A stretch of DNA of 64,000 nt, from NCBI RefSeq assembly GCF_031998825.1, contig NZ_DAMACX010000012.1, positions 1 through 64,000 of the forward strand, given 5' to 3'. Shown in pieces: positions 42,317 to 52,172 of this stretch; the first letter of the stretch is position 1; each line of letters starts with the position of its first letter. Made by a program: the position numbers and the translations under genes. Under the pieces are notes generated by a model. That model saw only the letters and a program-made list of their open reading frames with translations, had not been told where the DNA came from and made no database searches. This DNA is from Pseudescherichia sp031998825. Its GTDB lineage: Bacteria > Pseudomonadota > Gammaproteobacteria > Enterobacterales > Enterobacteriaceae.

Positions 42317-43087
42317 TCACCCCGTTGCCTCCAGCAGCAGCAGATCCATCAGCAGCACCAGGTTCGACTCGAACGAGGTCACCCCTGCGGCTTCGGCGGC
42401 AAAATGCACCGCCTCGTCATACAGTCCGAAATGGAGATCCGCCATTCCCGCCAGGGTATTCGCCGAGGCACGGGTAAAAGCTACGATGGTCATGCCGACG
42501 TTTTTGGCGATCCGCGCTTTATCCAGCACCTGTTCCGTCTCACCGCTGCGGGAGACGGCAATAAACACCTCATAGCGAGCGGCGTTGCTGAGGAAAATAT
42601 TACGGCTGTCCCCCGGCCCGGAGATAAATGCCGTCTTGCCCAGCACCTGTAACTTCTTGGTGAGATACTCTGCAAAGAGATAGGAGAAGCCCGCCCCGTA
42701 GAGAAAAAAGCTCTCTTTCTCACGCAGCAGGGTGGCGAAGTAGCGGCGCTTCTCCTCTGTCGCCCAGCGAAAGGTCTGCTGATAGTTAGCGATAAACTGG
42801 TTAAACCGCAGCGAGAGATCGGCGGTTTCACCCGCTGGCACCGCGATATGCGGCGTATCGGCAAGCAGCTGTTTACAGTGCCAGATCAGCTCGCTGTAGC
42901 CGCTGAAGCCCAGCTTCTGGCACAGGCGCATGATGGTGGCGGTAGAGACAAAGGTCTCCTGCGCCAGCTCGCGCACCGTAATGTTGCCCACCAGCAGCGG
43001 GTGGGCGGTCAAATGAGCCAGCACTCGGTACTCTGCGCGGGTCAGCGACTCGCCGCGCGACAGCAGCGGCGCAAGGCGGTTGTCCAT
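42317..43087 (-). CDS. RpiR-family regulator of the alpha-glucoside locus
   Basis: 256 residues: N-terminal RpiR helix-turn-helix (VRELAQETFVSTATIMRLCQKLGFSGYSEL) and a C-terminal SIS domain (FFLYGAGFSYLFAEYL, AVSRSGETEQVLDKA). SIS regulators bind phosphosugars, here probably an alpha-glucoside 6-phosphate. The start lies 2 bases after the sseA stop, so it is probably co-transcribed with sseA, while its likely target operon lies on the other side of sseA. E. coli has no gene at this place. Confidence 0.85.
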   Translation of the reverse strand: MDNRLAPLLSRGESLTRAEYRVLAHLTAHPLLVGNITVRELAQETFVSTATIMRLCQKLGFSGYSELIWHCKQLLADTPHIAVPAGETADLSLRFNQFIANYQQTFRWATEEKRRYFATLLREKESFFLYGAGFSYLFAEYLTKKLQVLGKTAFISGPGDSRNIFLSNAARYEVFIAVSRSGETEQVLDKARIAKNVGMTIVAFTRASANTLAGMADLHFGLYDEAVHFAAEAAGVTSFESNLVLLMDLLLLEATG

Positions 43088-43089
43088 GC

Positions 43090-43932
43090 TCAGGAGGGTT
43101 CAACGGGCAGATCGTCCCGCGCGCCCCATTCACTCCATGAGCCGTCGTACAGCGTAACGCCCTCAACGCCCAGCGTCTCCAGCGCCAGCGCCACCACAGC
43201 AGCGGTCACTCCGGAGCCACAGCTCACCACGATCGGCTTATTGAGATCGACACCCTGACGGGCAAAAACAGCGCTCAGCTCGTCGGTGGTCTTCAGCTCA
43301 CCCTCAAACACCAGATCGCCCCACGGCACGTTCAGCGCCCCGGGAATATGCCCACGTCTCAGCCCCGGACGCGGCTCATCCGCTTCGGCGTTGAAGCGCG
43401 GGGCGGGGCGAGCATCCACCAGCTGGGCAGTTTTCTCATGGCTAATCAGCAGCACGTCGGTGAGACGCTTCACGCGATCGGCATCAAAGTGAGCGTCAAA
43501 TTCAGCTTCGGGCAGCGTTACATCCCCCTGCTGGAGCGGCAGCTCATCGCGCTGCCAGCCAGCCAGGCCGCCCGCCAGAATCGATACCTGCTCCACGCCA
43601 AAGGCTTTGAGCATCCACCACGCACGGGGGGCAGAGAAAAGGTCCCCTTCGTCGTAGATAACCAAATGCTTATCGCTGCCGACCCCCAGCTCGCGCATGG
43701 CCACGGCGAAGGCTTCCGGGCGCGGCATCATGTGGGGCAAGGGAGAGGTATGGTCGGAGAGAGCCTCGATATCAAAAAAGACCGCGCCCGGAAGATGCCC
43801 GGCGCGGTACTCGCCGCGCATATCACGGTGCTCTTGCCCTGGGGGAGCCATGCGCGCATCAATAATCTGTACGTCCGGGGAGTCGCCGTGCTCAATCAGC
43901 CAGTCGGCAGCAACGAAGAATGAGGTAGTCAT
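43090..43932 (-). CDS. sseA: 3-Mercaptopyruvate sulfurtransferase
   Basis: Transfers sulfur from 3-mercaptopyruvate to acceptors such as cyanide or thiols. Two rhodanese domains; the second has the active-site Cys in IVVSCGSGVTAAV (CGSGVT loop, near residue 237), typical of MST rather than thiosulfate sulfurtransferase. 280 residues. Orientation relative to sseB and yfhM is as in E. coli, but an alpha-glucoside locus has been placed around it. Confidence 0.96.
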   Translation of the reverse strand: MTTSFFVAADWLIEHGDSPDVQIIDARMAPPGQEHRDMRGEYRAGHLPGAVFFDIEALSDHTSPLPHMMPRPEAFAVAMRELGVGSDKHLVIYDEGDLFSAPRAWWMLKAFGVEQVSILAGGLAGWQRDELPLQQGDVTLPEAEFDAHFDADRVKRLTDVLLISHEKTAQLVDARPAPRFNAEADEPRPGLRRGHIPGALNVPWGDLVFEGELKTTDELSAVFARQGVDLNKPIVVSCGSGVTAAVVALALETLGVEGVTLYDGSWSEWGARDDLPVEPS

Positions 43933-44033
43933 AGCAGGTGGGCCTCCTTTAATGTATTGACTAAAGGATTGTCGGTGTTTTTTCTCACACCGACAAGTTT
44001 ACCCTCTCAACGCCGCGAGCAGGCTTCAGAAAT

Positions 44034-45395
44034 TTAAACGGATTCTCCGTCCTGCCAGGCTTTTTGCAGCTGCGGCCAGTAGTCGCGGTTAGCCTCGATC
44101 ATATCGTCGAGGATCGCCTTCGCATGCTGCATCGTCGGCACGGTGCGGTTCAGCGTGAAGGCCTGGAGGGCTTTCTCATAGCTGCCCTCGATGGTTGCCT
44201 CCACCAGCAGCTGTTCAGAGGCCAGCTGCTGCATCAGCAGGGTCTGGTGAAACAGCGGCACGGCCCCCATGCGCACCGGCTCCGGTCCGTTGGCGGTAAT
44301 GTAGGCCGGCACCTCCACCATGGCATCATAGGGCAGGTTAGCGATGGCGCCTTTGTTCTCGACAATCACCAGATGGCGCTGGCGCAGGTCGAAGGCCAGC
44401 GAGCAGGCAACGTCGACGATAAATGCCCCATGAACCCCAACATGGAAGGCATCCGGCAGGATCCCGGTGCGCTGGTACTCTTCGGCGGCGGCGAATAGCT
44501 TCTTCTCGCGGCCGTTCATCACCTCGTTAGCGCGGGTCAGGTGCGGATCCTGATGCTCCACAATCTGGTTCGGCATCAGGTAGTACTGCAGATAGGGGTT
44601 CGGCAGATACTCCGGGAAGTGATCCATAATCGGCTTGATGTTACGCCAGGTCTTCACCCAGGAGGGATCGGCGTGTTGCGGATCGGTCTTAGAGGCGTCC
44701 TCCGTCAGCAGGCCAAACTGCGCCACGTGACGGCGCACCTCGGGCAGGCGATCCTCGCCGTCCACCAGGATGCGGGTAAACCAGCCGAAGTGGTTCAGGC
44801 CAAAGTAGTCCACTTGAAGTTTATGGCGATCGACCCCCAGAATGGCTCCGATGTTACGCATTGCCGCCACCGGCATATCGCAGATATTAAGCACCCGGGC
44901 GTTAGGACGCAGACGGCGTACCCCCTCGGCCACGATCGCCGCCGGGTTAGAGTAGTTCACAATCCATGCTTTTTTATCCGCGTACTGCTCCACCAGATCG
45001 ATAAGCTCAACCATCGGCAGAATAGTTCGCAGGCCATAGGCCAGGCCGCCCGGCCCGCAGGTCTCCTGACCCACCACGCCGTGACGCAGGGGGATCTTCT
45101 CATCCTGCTCGCGCATTTTGTACTGGCCGACGCGCATCTGGGCGAAGATAAAGTGCGCCCCGCTGAAGGCGGTCTCGGCGTCGCTGGTGACGGTAAATTT
45201 AATCGTGTCGCTATGGTCGCGGATCACCTTCTCCACCACCGGGGCGAGGGTGCGCTGGCGTGCCTCGTCGATATCATAGAGGCGGATCTCCGCCAGCGGG
45301 AAATCCTCCAGCCGCACCATCAGGCTTTTGACGATGCCCGGCGTATAGGTACTGCCGCCGCCGGCGATGGACAGGATAAATGGGGGGGTAAGCAT
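44034..45395 (-). CDS. GH4 6-phospho-alpha-glucosidase (AglB/GlvA-like)
   Basis: NAD- and metal-dependent family 4 glycosidase that splits phosphorylated alpha-glucosides delivered by the PTS. The Rossmann loop is ILSIAGGGSTYTPG, with IVNYSNPAAIVAE, VLNICDMPV (metal Cys) and YFGLNHFGWFT (metal His). ATG 45395 has an ideal AGGAGG site; the open frame begins at a TTG inside that site. 453 residues. It differs enough from Klebsiella AglB and E. coli GlvA/GlvG as I recall them that I give no symbol. A 6-phospho-beta activity is unlikely but not excluded. Confidence 0.87.
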   Translation of the reverse strand: MLTPPFILSIAGGGSTYTPGIVKSLMVRLEDFPLAEIRLYDIDEARQRTLAPVVEKVIRDHSDTIKFTVTSDAETAFSGAHFIFAQMRVGQYKMREQDEKIPLRHGVVGQETCGPGGLAYGLRTILPMVELIDLVEQYADKKAWIVNYSNPAAIVAEGVRRLRPNARVLNICDMPVAAMRNIGAILGVDRHKLQVDYFGLNHFGWFTRILVDGEDRLPEVRRHVAQFGLLTEDASKTDPQHADPSWVKTWRNIKPIMDHFPEYLPNPYLQYYLMPNQIVEHQDPHLTRANEVMNGREKKLFAAAEEYQRTGILPDAFHVGVHGAFIVDVACSLAFDLRQRHLVIVENKGAIANLPYDAMVEVPAYITANGPEPVRMGAVPLFHQTLLMQQLASEQLLVEATIEGSYEKALQAFTLNRTVPTMQHAKAILDDMIEANRDYWPQLQKAWQDGESV

Positions 45396-45406
45396 GTGTG
45401 CCTCCT

Positions 45407-46951
45407 TCAAAGAAACGCCTCAACGGCCTCTCGCATTTTTTTGACGTGCAGCCCGTAGACCACCTGAACGTTATTGCCTTGTTTGATCACCCCCTTCGCG
45501 CCGGTGGCTTTCAGGCGTGGCTCGTCGATAATCGCCACGTCTTTCACCGTTACGCGCAGGCGGGTATAGCAGTTATCTACCACCTCAACGTTGTCGCGCC
45601 CGCCCAGCCCGGCAACGATCGCCTCGCCCAGGCCGTCGTTGGTCCCTTTCGCCTGATACTCCTGCTTGCTGTAGAGGCGGGTCTCCTGGTCTTCATCCTC
45701 CCGGCCCGGCGTCTTCATGTTGAAGCGCAGGATCAGGAAGCGGAAGATGACAAAGTAGAGGGTGAACATAATCAGGCCGACCACGATATACATCGGCCAG
45801 TTGGATTTTTCGGTGCCGAGCGGCAGGTTATAGACGATGAAATCAATAATGCCGTTCGCACCGATGGCGTGGACCCCAAGCAGGTAGAAGAGCATCATGC
45901 CGATACCGGTCAGCACCGCGTGAACCACGAACAGCAGCGGGGCGACAAAGAGGAATGAGAACTCAATCGGCTCGGTGACGCCCACCAGCAGAGAGGTCAG
46001 CGCCGCCGGGATCAGAATTGCCTTGGCCGCTGCTTTGCGCTCGGGTTTGGCGGTCATGTACATCGCCAGCGCGGCGGCGGGCAGGCCAAACATCTTGCTA
46101 ATGCCGCGCGCGTCCCACACCACGGTGCTGCTCAGCTGGTGCACGGAGGGGCAGGCCATCTCGGCAAAGTAGATATTGCGCGCGCCCTGGTAGGTCTGGC
46201 CGCAGACGTCCGCCGTGCCCCCCAGTTCGGTATAGAGGAACGGGGTGTAGACCAGGTGATGCAGGCCGGTGGGGACCAGGATGCGCTCCAGAAAACCGTA
46301 CACCGCCACGCCAAACGGTCCCGCGCCCTTAATCGCCAGCGCCGCCGCGCTGATGCCCTGCTGGGCAAAGGGCCACAGCTCGCTCATAATCACGCCGAGC
46401 AGCATCGAGACCGGCAGCATGATGATTGCCACGAAGCAGTGGCCGGAGTAGACCGCCATCGCGCCGGAGAACTGCACTCCGGAGTATTTGTTATAGAGGT
46501 AGCCTGAGAGCGCACCGGTGAGGATACCGGCAAAGACGCCCATCTCCAGCACCTGGACCCCCAGCACCATGCTCTGTCCGGCAGCTTTCATCTGATCCGC
46601 CGCCGCCAGCTCGCCCTGTAGGCTCAGGGTAACGTTCATGGCGTTGATAAAGACCACAAAAGTGACGAGACCGATTAGCGCCGCGTAGCCCTTGTCACGG
46701 GCGGCCAGACCCACAGGAATACCCACGGCGAAAACCAGCGCCAGGTTCACCAGCACCGACACCGCCGATTTGGCCATCAGCTGGCCGAGGCTCTGGATAA
46801 AGGGGTAGCCGAGGAAGGGCAGGTACTCCGCCAGGTTACCGTTGCCCAACAGATTACCAAAGGCAATGAACAGGCCGACGATGGGTAAAATCAGCACCGG
46901 ACCGTAGAGGGACTTACCAAAATTTTGTAGGGCATTAACGGCTCTTTTCAT
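45407..46951 (-). CDS. PTS EIICB, alpha-glucoside type
   Basis: Membrane sugar permease and phosphotransferase, 514 residues. The EIIC domain (about 1-400) has around ten hydrophobic segments and the GVTEPIEFSFLFVAP motif. The C-terminal EIIB domain has the phosphorylation Cys in VVDNCYTRLRVTV (near residue 464). No EIIA, so glucose EIIA (Crr) is expected to supply phosphate. The order IIC-IIB matches GlvC and Klebsiella AglA. It is the first gene of the operon with the GH4 gene 11 bases downstream. Confidence 0.88.
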   Translation of the reverse strand: MKRAVNALQNFGKSLYGPVLILPIVGLFIAFGNLLGNGNLAEYLPFLGYPFIQSLGQLMAKSAVSVLVNLALVFAVGIPVGLAARDKGYAALIGLVTFVVFINAMNVTLSLQGELAAADQMKAAGQSMVLGVQVLEMGVFAGILTGALSGYLYNKYSGVQFSGAMAVYSGHCFVAIIMLPVSMLLGVIMSELWPFAQQGISAAALAIKGAGPFGVAVYGFLERILVPTGLHHLVYTPFLYTELGGTADVCGQTYQGARNIYFAEMACPSVHQLSSTVVWDARGISKMFGLPAAALAMYMTAKPERKAAAKAILIPAALTSLLVGVTEPIEFSFLFVAPLLFVVHAVLTGIGMMLFYLLGVHAIGANGIIDFIVYNLPLGTEKSNWPMYIVVGLIMFTLYFVIFRFLILRFNMKTPGREDEDQETRLYSKQEYQAKGTNDGLGEAIVAGLGGRDNVEVVDNCYTRLRVTVKDVAIIDEPRLKATGAKGVIKQGNNVQVVYGLHVKKMREAVEAFL

Positions 46952-46996
46952 CGTCTTCTCTCATTATGAACCGCGCACGGAGGTGCGATAACAGAG

Positions 46997-47080
46997 TAAC
47001 GTTAGCAGCGCTAAGCGGTTTCATGCCAGCTATCTTCTTGTTTTAAAAACAAATGACGGCTAACGTAACATGTAACGTTA
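46997..47080 (-). promoter_or_regulatory. Paired TAACGTTA operator candidates of the alpha-glucoside operon
   Basis: TAACGTTA (46997-47004) is a perfect 8-base palindrome. TAACGTAACATGTAACGTTA (47061-47080) is an 18-of-20 palindrome containing the same sequence. Both lie between the EIICB start (46951) and a CRP-like site, as expected for a repressor of the RpiR type. The -10 cannot be placed with confidence. Confidence 0.5.
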
Positions 47081-47085
47081 TGGGG

Positions 47086-47101
47086 TGTGATCGATGTAAC
47101 A
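47086..47101. promoter_or_regulatory. CRP binding site candidate
   Basis: TGTGATCGATGTAACA: one perfect TGTGA half-site, a six-base spacer and a 4-of-5 match to TCACA. The position in the EIICB/yfhM divergent gap fits catabolite control of the PTS operon. Confidence 0.5.
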
Positions 47102-47221
47102 GTCGGGCCTGCCAGCAGGCAAAGATTGCGAGCCGCTTTCCAGAGTTTGCATTCTCTTTTTGCTTGTACAAAAACTGGCGCATAATAGGGCTGACTCTCG
47201 AACAACGGCAGGGATAAAGGA

Positions 47222-50200
47222 ATGAAACCGTTACGTTTTACTGCGCTTGCGATGGCGCTGGTAGCCGCCTCTTTTTTAGCGGGTTGTGATAACAGCGGCG
47301 CGCCCCAGGCGGCGGTCACCAAAGCCACGGAAGCTGACCCGCAGCCGGTCGCTAAAGTCGATAGCGCCCAGCGGGAGAAGCTCGCCGCCCAGAGCGCAGG
47401 CAAATCCCTGACCCTGCAGGATGCCTCAGAGGTCCAGCTGGATGGCGCGGCTACGCTGGTGCTTGCCTTTAATATTCCTCTCGATCCCGATCAGGACTTC
47501 TCCCGGACGGTACACCTTGTCGATAAGAAGAGCGGCAAGCTGGACGGAGCCTGGGAGCTGGCGCCGAACCTGAAAGAGCTGCGCTTTCGTCACCTGGAGC
47601 CGAACCGGGAGCTGATTGTCTCCGTTGATAGCGGGCTGTTGGCACTCAACAAGGCCACCTTCGGCAGCAGCTTTGAAAAAACCATCACCACCCGCGACGT
47701 GGAGCCGAGCGTCGGCTTTGCCAGTCGAGGATCGTTGCTGCCGGGCAAGGTAGTAGAGGGGCTGCCAGTGATGGCGCTCAACGTCAATAACGTCGACGTT
47801 AACTTCTACCGCGTGAAGCCCGAGTCGCTGACGGCCTTTGTCAGCCAGTGGGAGTACCGCAACTCGCTGACGAACTGGGAGTCCGATACGCTGCTGAAGA
47901 TGGCGGATCTGGTCTATACCGGGCGTTTCGATCTTAACCCGGCGCGCAATACCCGCGAAAAGCTGCTCCTGCCGCTGGCCGAGATTAAACCGCTTCAGCA
48001 GGCGGGGGTCTATATCGCCGTCATGAACCAGGCCGGGCACTACAGCTACAGCAACGCCGCCACGCTGTTTACCCTGAGCAATATCGGCCTGTCGGTGCAT
48101 CGCTACCACAATCAGCTGGATGTCTTTACCCAGGGCCTGGAGAACGGCGCGGCGGGTGAGGGCGTTGAGGTCACCCTGCTCAATGAGAAGGGGCAGACCC
48201 TGGCCCAGGCCACCAGCGATGCTAAAGGCCACGCGGTGCTGGACACCGACAAAGAGGCGGCTCTGCTGCTGGCGCGCAAGGATGGCGAAACCACGCTGCT
48301 TGATTTAACCCTGCCAGCGCTGGATCTGGCCGAGTTTGCCATCGCAGGAGAGCCGGGCTACAGCAAGCAGCTGTTCATGTTTGGCCCGCGCGATCTCTAT
48401 CGCCCCGGCGAAACGGTGATCCTCAACGCCCTGCTGCGCGATCGGGACGGCAAACCGCTCCCCGCTCAGCCGGTGAAGCTGGAGGTGGTGAAGCCGGACG
48501 GCCAGGTAGTGCGCACGGTGGTCAGCCAGCCGCAGGAGGATGGCCTCTACCAGTTTACTTACTCACTGGACGCCGCTGCGCCAACCGGCATGTGGCATGT
48601 TCGCGCCAATACCGGCGATAATCAGACGCCACAGTGGCGCTTCCAGGTGGAAGACTTTATGCCTGAGCGCATGGCGCTCAACCTCACCGCACAAAAAGCG
48701 CCGCTGGCGATGGCCGACAGCGTCAGCTTCGACGTCACGGGTCGCTACCTCTACGGCGCGCCCGCCAATGGCAACACGTTACAGGGGCAGCTGTTTCTGC
48801 GTCCGCTGCGTGAGGCCGTTGCCGCGCTGCCGGGCTTTCAGTTCGGCAATATCGCTGAGGAGAATCTCTCCCGCAGCCTCGATGAGGTCCAGGTTACCCT
48901 GGACGACAAAGGGCACGGGGAAGTGACCACCGAAAGCCAGTGGCAGGAGGCGCATTCGCCGTTGCAGCTGATCCTCCAGGCCAGCCTGCTGGAGTCCGGC
49001 GGCCGTCCGGTGACCCGTCGCGCCGAGCAGGCTATCTGGCCTGCCGCCGCGCTGCCTGGCATCCGTCCGCAGTTTGCCGCTAAATCGGTCTACGACTACC
49101 GCACCGATACCACCGTTGACCGTCCCACCGTGGATGAGAACAGCCAGGCCGGGTTTGACATTGTTTACGTTGATGCCAACGGCGTGAAAAAGGCGGTGAA
49201 CGATTTGCAGGTGCGGCTGATCCGCGAGCGTCGCGACTACTACTGGAACTGGTCCGAGAGCGACGGCTGGCAGTCCCAGTTCGATCAAAAGGATCTGGTC
49301 GAGGGCGAGCAGTCTCTCAACCTGGCGGCGGATGAGACCGGCAAGGTTAGCTTCCCGGTGGAGTGGGGCGCCTACCGTCTTGAGGTGAAAGCGCCGGATG
49401 AGACCGTCAGCAGCGTGCGCTTCTGGGCGGGCTACAGCTGGCAGGATAACAACGAAGGGGGCAGCGCGGCACGTCCTGACCGCGTCACCCTCAAGCTCGA
49501 CAAGCCTGCCTACCAGCCGGGCGATACCATCCAGCTGCATATCGCCGCTCCTGCCGCCGGTAAAGGCTATGCGATGGTAGAGTCCAGCGATGGTCCCCTG
49601 TGGTGGCAGGAGATCAACGTCCCGGCCGAGGGGCTGGATCTGGCTATCCCGGTGGATAAAGCCTGGCAGCGCCACGATCTCTACCTCAGCACGCTGGTGG
49701 TGCGTCCTGGCGATAAGTCCCGCGCCGCGACGCCGAAGCGCGCGGTTGGCCTGCTGCACCTGCCGCTTGGCGATGAAGGCCGCCGTCTGGCGGTCACCCT
49801 CGACGGTCCACAGAAGATGCGCCCTGACCAGACGCTGACCGTCAAGGTCAAGGCCAGCGTTAACGCGGGCGAGATGCCGAAAAAAGTGAACGTGCTGCTC
49901 TCGGCGGTAGACAGCGGCGTGCTCAATATTACCGACTACGTGACGCCGGATCCGTGGAAGTCCTTCTTTGGTCAGAAGCGTTACGGGGCAGATATCTATG
50001 ATATCTACGGCCAGGTAATTGAGGGCCAGGGCCGGGCGGCCACGCTGCGCTTTGGCGGCGACGGCGACGAGCTGAACCGGGGCGGTAAGCCGCCGGTTAA
50101 CCACGTCAATATCATCGCCCAGCAGGCGCAGCCGGTGACGCTGGATGAGCATGGCGAAGGCACGGTGACCCTGCCGATCGGTGATTTCAACGGCGAGCTG

Positions 50201-52171
50201 CGAGTGATGGCCCAGGCCTGGAGCGAGGATGAGTTTGGCAGCGCTGAAAGCAAAGTTGTGGTCGCCGCACCGCTGATTGCCGAGCTGAATACGCCGCGCT
50301 TCCTTGCCAGCGGAGACAGCACCCGGCTGGCGCTGGATATCACTAACCTGACCGACAGCCCGCAGACGCTAAACGTCGCGCTCACCGCCAGCGGTCTGGT
50401 GGAGCTGCAAAGCCAGCAGCCCGCTCCGGTAAGCCTCGCCCCTCAGGCACGGACCACCATTTTCATACCGATCGCTGCCAAAGAGGGTTTTGGTGATGGC
50501 GAAATCAGCGCTCAGATTAGCGGCCTGACCCTGCCCAACGAAACCTTTGCTCCGCAGCACAAGCAGTGGAAGATCGGCGTGCGCCCCGCCTGGCCTGCAC
50601 AGACGGTCAGCACCGGAACAATGCTGACCCCAGGCCAGAGCTGGACCGCGCCTGCCGATCTGGTAGCAGAGTTTGCCCCTGCCACGCTGCAGGGACAGCT
50701 GTTGCTGAGCGGGAAGCCGCCGCTGAACCTGGCGCGCTATATCCGCGAGCTGAAGGCCTATCCTTATGGCTGCCTGGAGCAGACCGCCAGCGGGCTCTTC
50801 CCATCGCTCTATACCAACGCCGCGCAGCTTAAGGCGCTGGGCATTGCCGGTGACAGCGATGAGAAGCGCCGCGCCGCGGTAGAGACGGGCATCTCTCGCC
50901 TCCTGCAGATGCAGCGCGATGACGGTGGGTTTGCGCTCTGGGATAAGGGCGGGCCGGAAGAGTACTGGCTCACCGCCTATGTTACCGACTTCCTGGTACG
51001 CGCCGGGCAGCAGGGCTATAGCGTGCCCGCCGAGGCGCTAACCCAGGCCAACAACCGTCTCCTGCGCTACCTGCAGGACCCGGGCATGATGGCGATCCGC
51101 TACAGCGACGACGGCCAGGCAAGTAAGTTTGCCGTGCAGGCCTACGCCGGGCTGGTGCTGGCCCAGCAGCAGAAGGCACCGCTGGGGGCGCTGCGTGAGA
51201 TCTGGCAGCGCCATAGCCAGGCGGCGGCAGGGCTACCTCTGGTGCAGCTGGGTATTGCCCTGAAGCTAATGGGCGACGGTGAGCGAGGCGATCAGGCCCT
51301 GGCGCTGGGGTTAAAAACGCCGCGTCAGGACGATACCCGCTGGCTGGCAGACTACGGCAGCGCTCTCCGTGATAACGCCCTGATGCTCTCCCTGTTACAG
51401 GAGAACAACCTGCTGCCAAATGAGCAAAGCCGTCTGCTGCACACGCTCTCCGCACAGGCGTTCGGCCAGCGCTGGCTCTCTACCCAGGAGAGCAACGCGC
51501 TCTTCCTGGCGGGCAGAACGCTGGCGGCAAGTCCTGGCAGCTGGCAGGCACAGACCTCGCTTGCTGGAGAGGCGCTAAGCGGCGATCGCGCCCGGACGCT
51601 GCCGCTGGCGGCGGATACGCTCGCGGCACTGCAGGTAACCAATAGCGGCAGCGCGCCGCTCTGGCTGCGTCTCGATACCAGCGGCTACGCGCAGTACGCG
51701 CCAGCCCCGTCATCAAACGTATTGCAGATCGAACGGCAGATCCTCGGCACTGACGGTAAGAGCAAATCACTTTCAGAGCTGAAAAGCGGCGAGCTGGTGC
51801 TGGTCTGGCTGGAGATGAAGGCCAGCCAGAACGTACCGGATGCGCTGGTGGTCGATCTGCTGCCCGCCGGGCTGGAGCTGGAGAACCAGAACCTGGCCAG
51901 CAGTAGCGCCAGCCTGCAGGAGAGCGCCAGCGAGGTGCAGAACCTGCTTAACCAGATGCAACAGGCGGATATCCAGCATATGGAGTTCCGCGACGATCGC
52001 TTTGTGGCGGCGGTAGCGATAAACGAGGGCCAGCCGGTCACGCTGGTCTATCTGGCCCGCGCCGTCACGCCGGGCAGCTATCAGGTACCGATGCCGCAGG
52101 TCGAGTCGATGTACGTACCCCAGTGGCGGGCAACGGGCGCGGCAAGCGGCCCGCTGATTGTCCGGCCATAA
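47222..52171 (+). CDS. yfhM: Bacterial alpha-2-macroglobulin
   Basis: Lipoprotein of 1649 residues thought to trap proteases in the periplasm. Signal peptide with lipobox SFLAGC (Cys 22). Several macroglobulin-like beta domains follow, and the thioester motif is intact in YPYGCLEQTASG (about residue 1184), the trap's covalent anchor. C-terminal alpha-alpha toroid and receptor-like domains end in PLIVRP. The next gene, pbpC, starts 2 bases after the stop; the pair is usually taken as a defence and repair unit of the cell wall. pbpC is broken here. Confidence 0.96.
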   Translation: MKPLRFTALAMALVAASFLAGCDNSGAPQAAVTKATEADPQPVAKVDSAQREKLAAQSAGKSLTLQDASEVQLDGAATLVLAFNIPLDPDQDFSRTVHLVDKKSGKLDGAWELAPNLKELRFRHLEPNRELIVSVDSGLLALNKATFGSSFEKTITTRDVEPSVGFASRGSLLPGKVVEGLPVMALNVNNVDVNFYRVKPESLTAFVSQWEYRNSLTNWESDTLLKMADLVYTGRFDLNPARNTREKLLLPLAEIKPLQQAGVYIAVMNQAGHYSYSNAATLFTLSNIGLSVHRYHNQLDVFTQGLENGAAGEGVEVTLLNEKGQTLAQATSDAKGHAVLDTDKEAALLLARKDGETTLLDLTLPALDLAEFAIAGEPGYSKQLFMFGPRDLYRPGETVILNALLRDRDGKPLPAQPVKLEVVKPDGQVVRTVVSQPQEDGLYQFTYSLDAAAPTGMWHVRANTGDNQTPQWRFQVEDFMPERMALNLTAQKAPLAMADSVSFDVTGRYLYGAPANGNTLQGQLFLRPLREAVAALPGFQFGNIAEENLSRSLDEVQVTLDDKGHGEVTTESQWQEAHSPLQLILQASLLESGGRPVTRRAEQAIWPAAALPGIRPQFAAKSVYDYRTDTTVDRPTVDENSQAGFDIVYVDANGVKKAVNDLQVRLIRERRDYYWNWSESDGWQSQFDQKDLVEGEQSLNLAADETGKVSFPVEWGAYRLEVKAPDETVSSVRFWAGYSWQDNNEGGSAARPDRVTLKLDKPAYQPGDTIQLHIAAPAAGKGYAMVESSDGPLWWQEINVPAEGLDLAIPVDKAWQRHDLYLSTLVVRPGDKSRAATPKRAVGLLHLPLGDEGRRLAVTLDGPQKMRPDQTLTVKVKASVNAGEMPKKVNVLLSAVDSGVLNITDYVTPDPWKSFFGQKRYGADIYDIYGQVIEGQGRAATLRFGGDGDELNRGGKPPVNHVNIIAQQAQPVTLDEHGEGTVTLPIGDFNGELRVMAQAWSEDEFGSAESKVVVAAPLIAELNTPRFLASGDSTRLALDITNLTDSPQTLNVALTASGLVELQSQQPAPVSLAPQARTTIFIPIAAKEGFGDGEISAQISGLTLPNETFAPQHKQWKIGVRPAWPAQTVSTGTMLTPGQSWTAPADLVAEFAPATLQGQLLLSGKPPLNLARYIRELKAYPYGCLEQTASGLFPSLYTNAAQLKALGIAGDSDEKRRAAVETGISRLLQMQRDDGGFALWDKGGPEEYWLTAYVTDFLVRAGQQGYSVPAEALTQANNRLLRYLQDPGMMAIRYSDDGQASKFAVQAYAGLVLAQQQKAPLGALREIWQRHSQAAAGLPLVQLGIALKLMGDGERGDQALALGLKTPRQDDTRWLADYGSALRDNALMLSLLQENNLLPNEQSRLLHTLSAQAFGQRWLSTQESNALFLAGRTLAASPGSWQAQTSLAGEALSGDRARTLPLAADTLAALQVTNSGSAPLWLRLDTSGYAQYAPAPSSNVLQIERQILGTDGKSKSLSELKSGELVLVWLEMKASQNVPDALVVDLLPAGLELENQNLASSSASLQESASEVQNLLNQMQQADIQHMEFRDDRFVAAVAINEGQPVTLVYLARAVTPGSYQVPMPQVESMYVPQWRATGAASGPLIVRP

Positions 52172-52172
52172 C

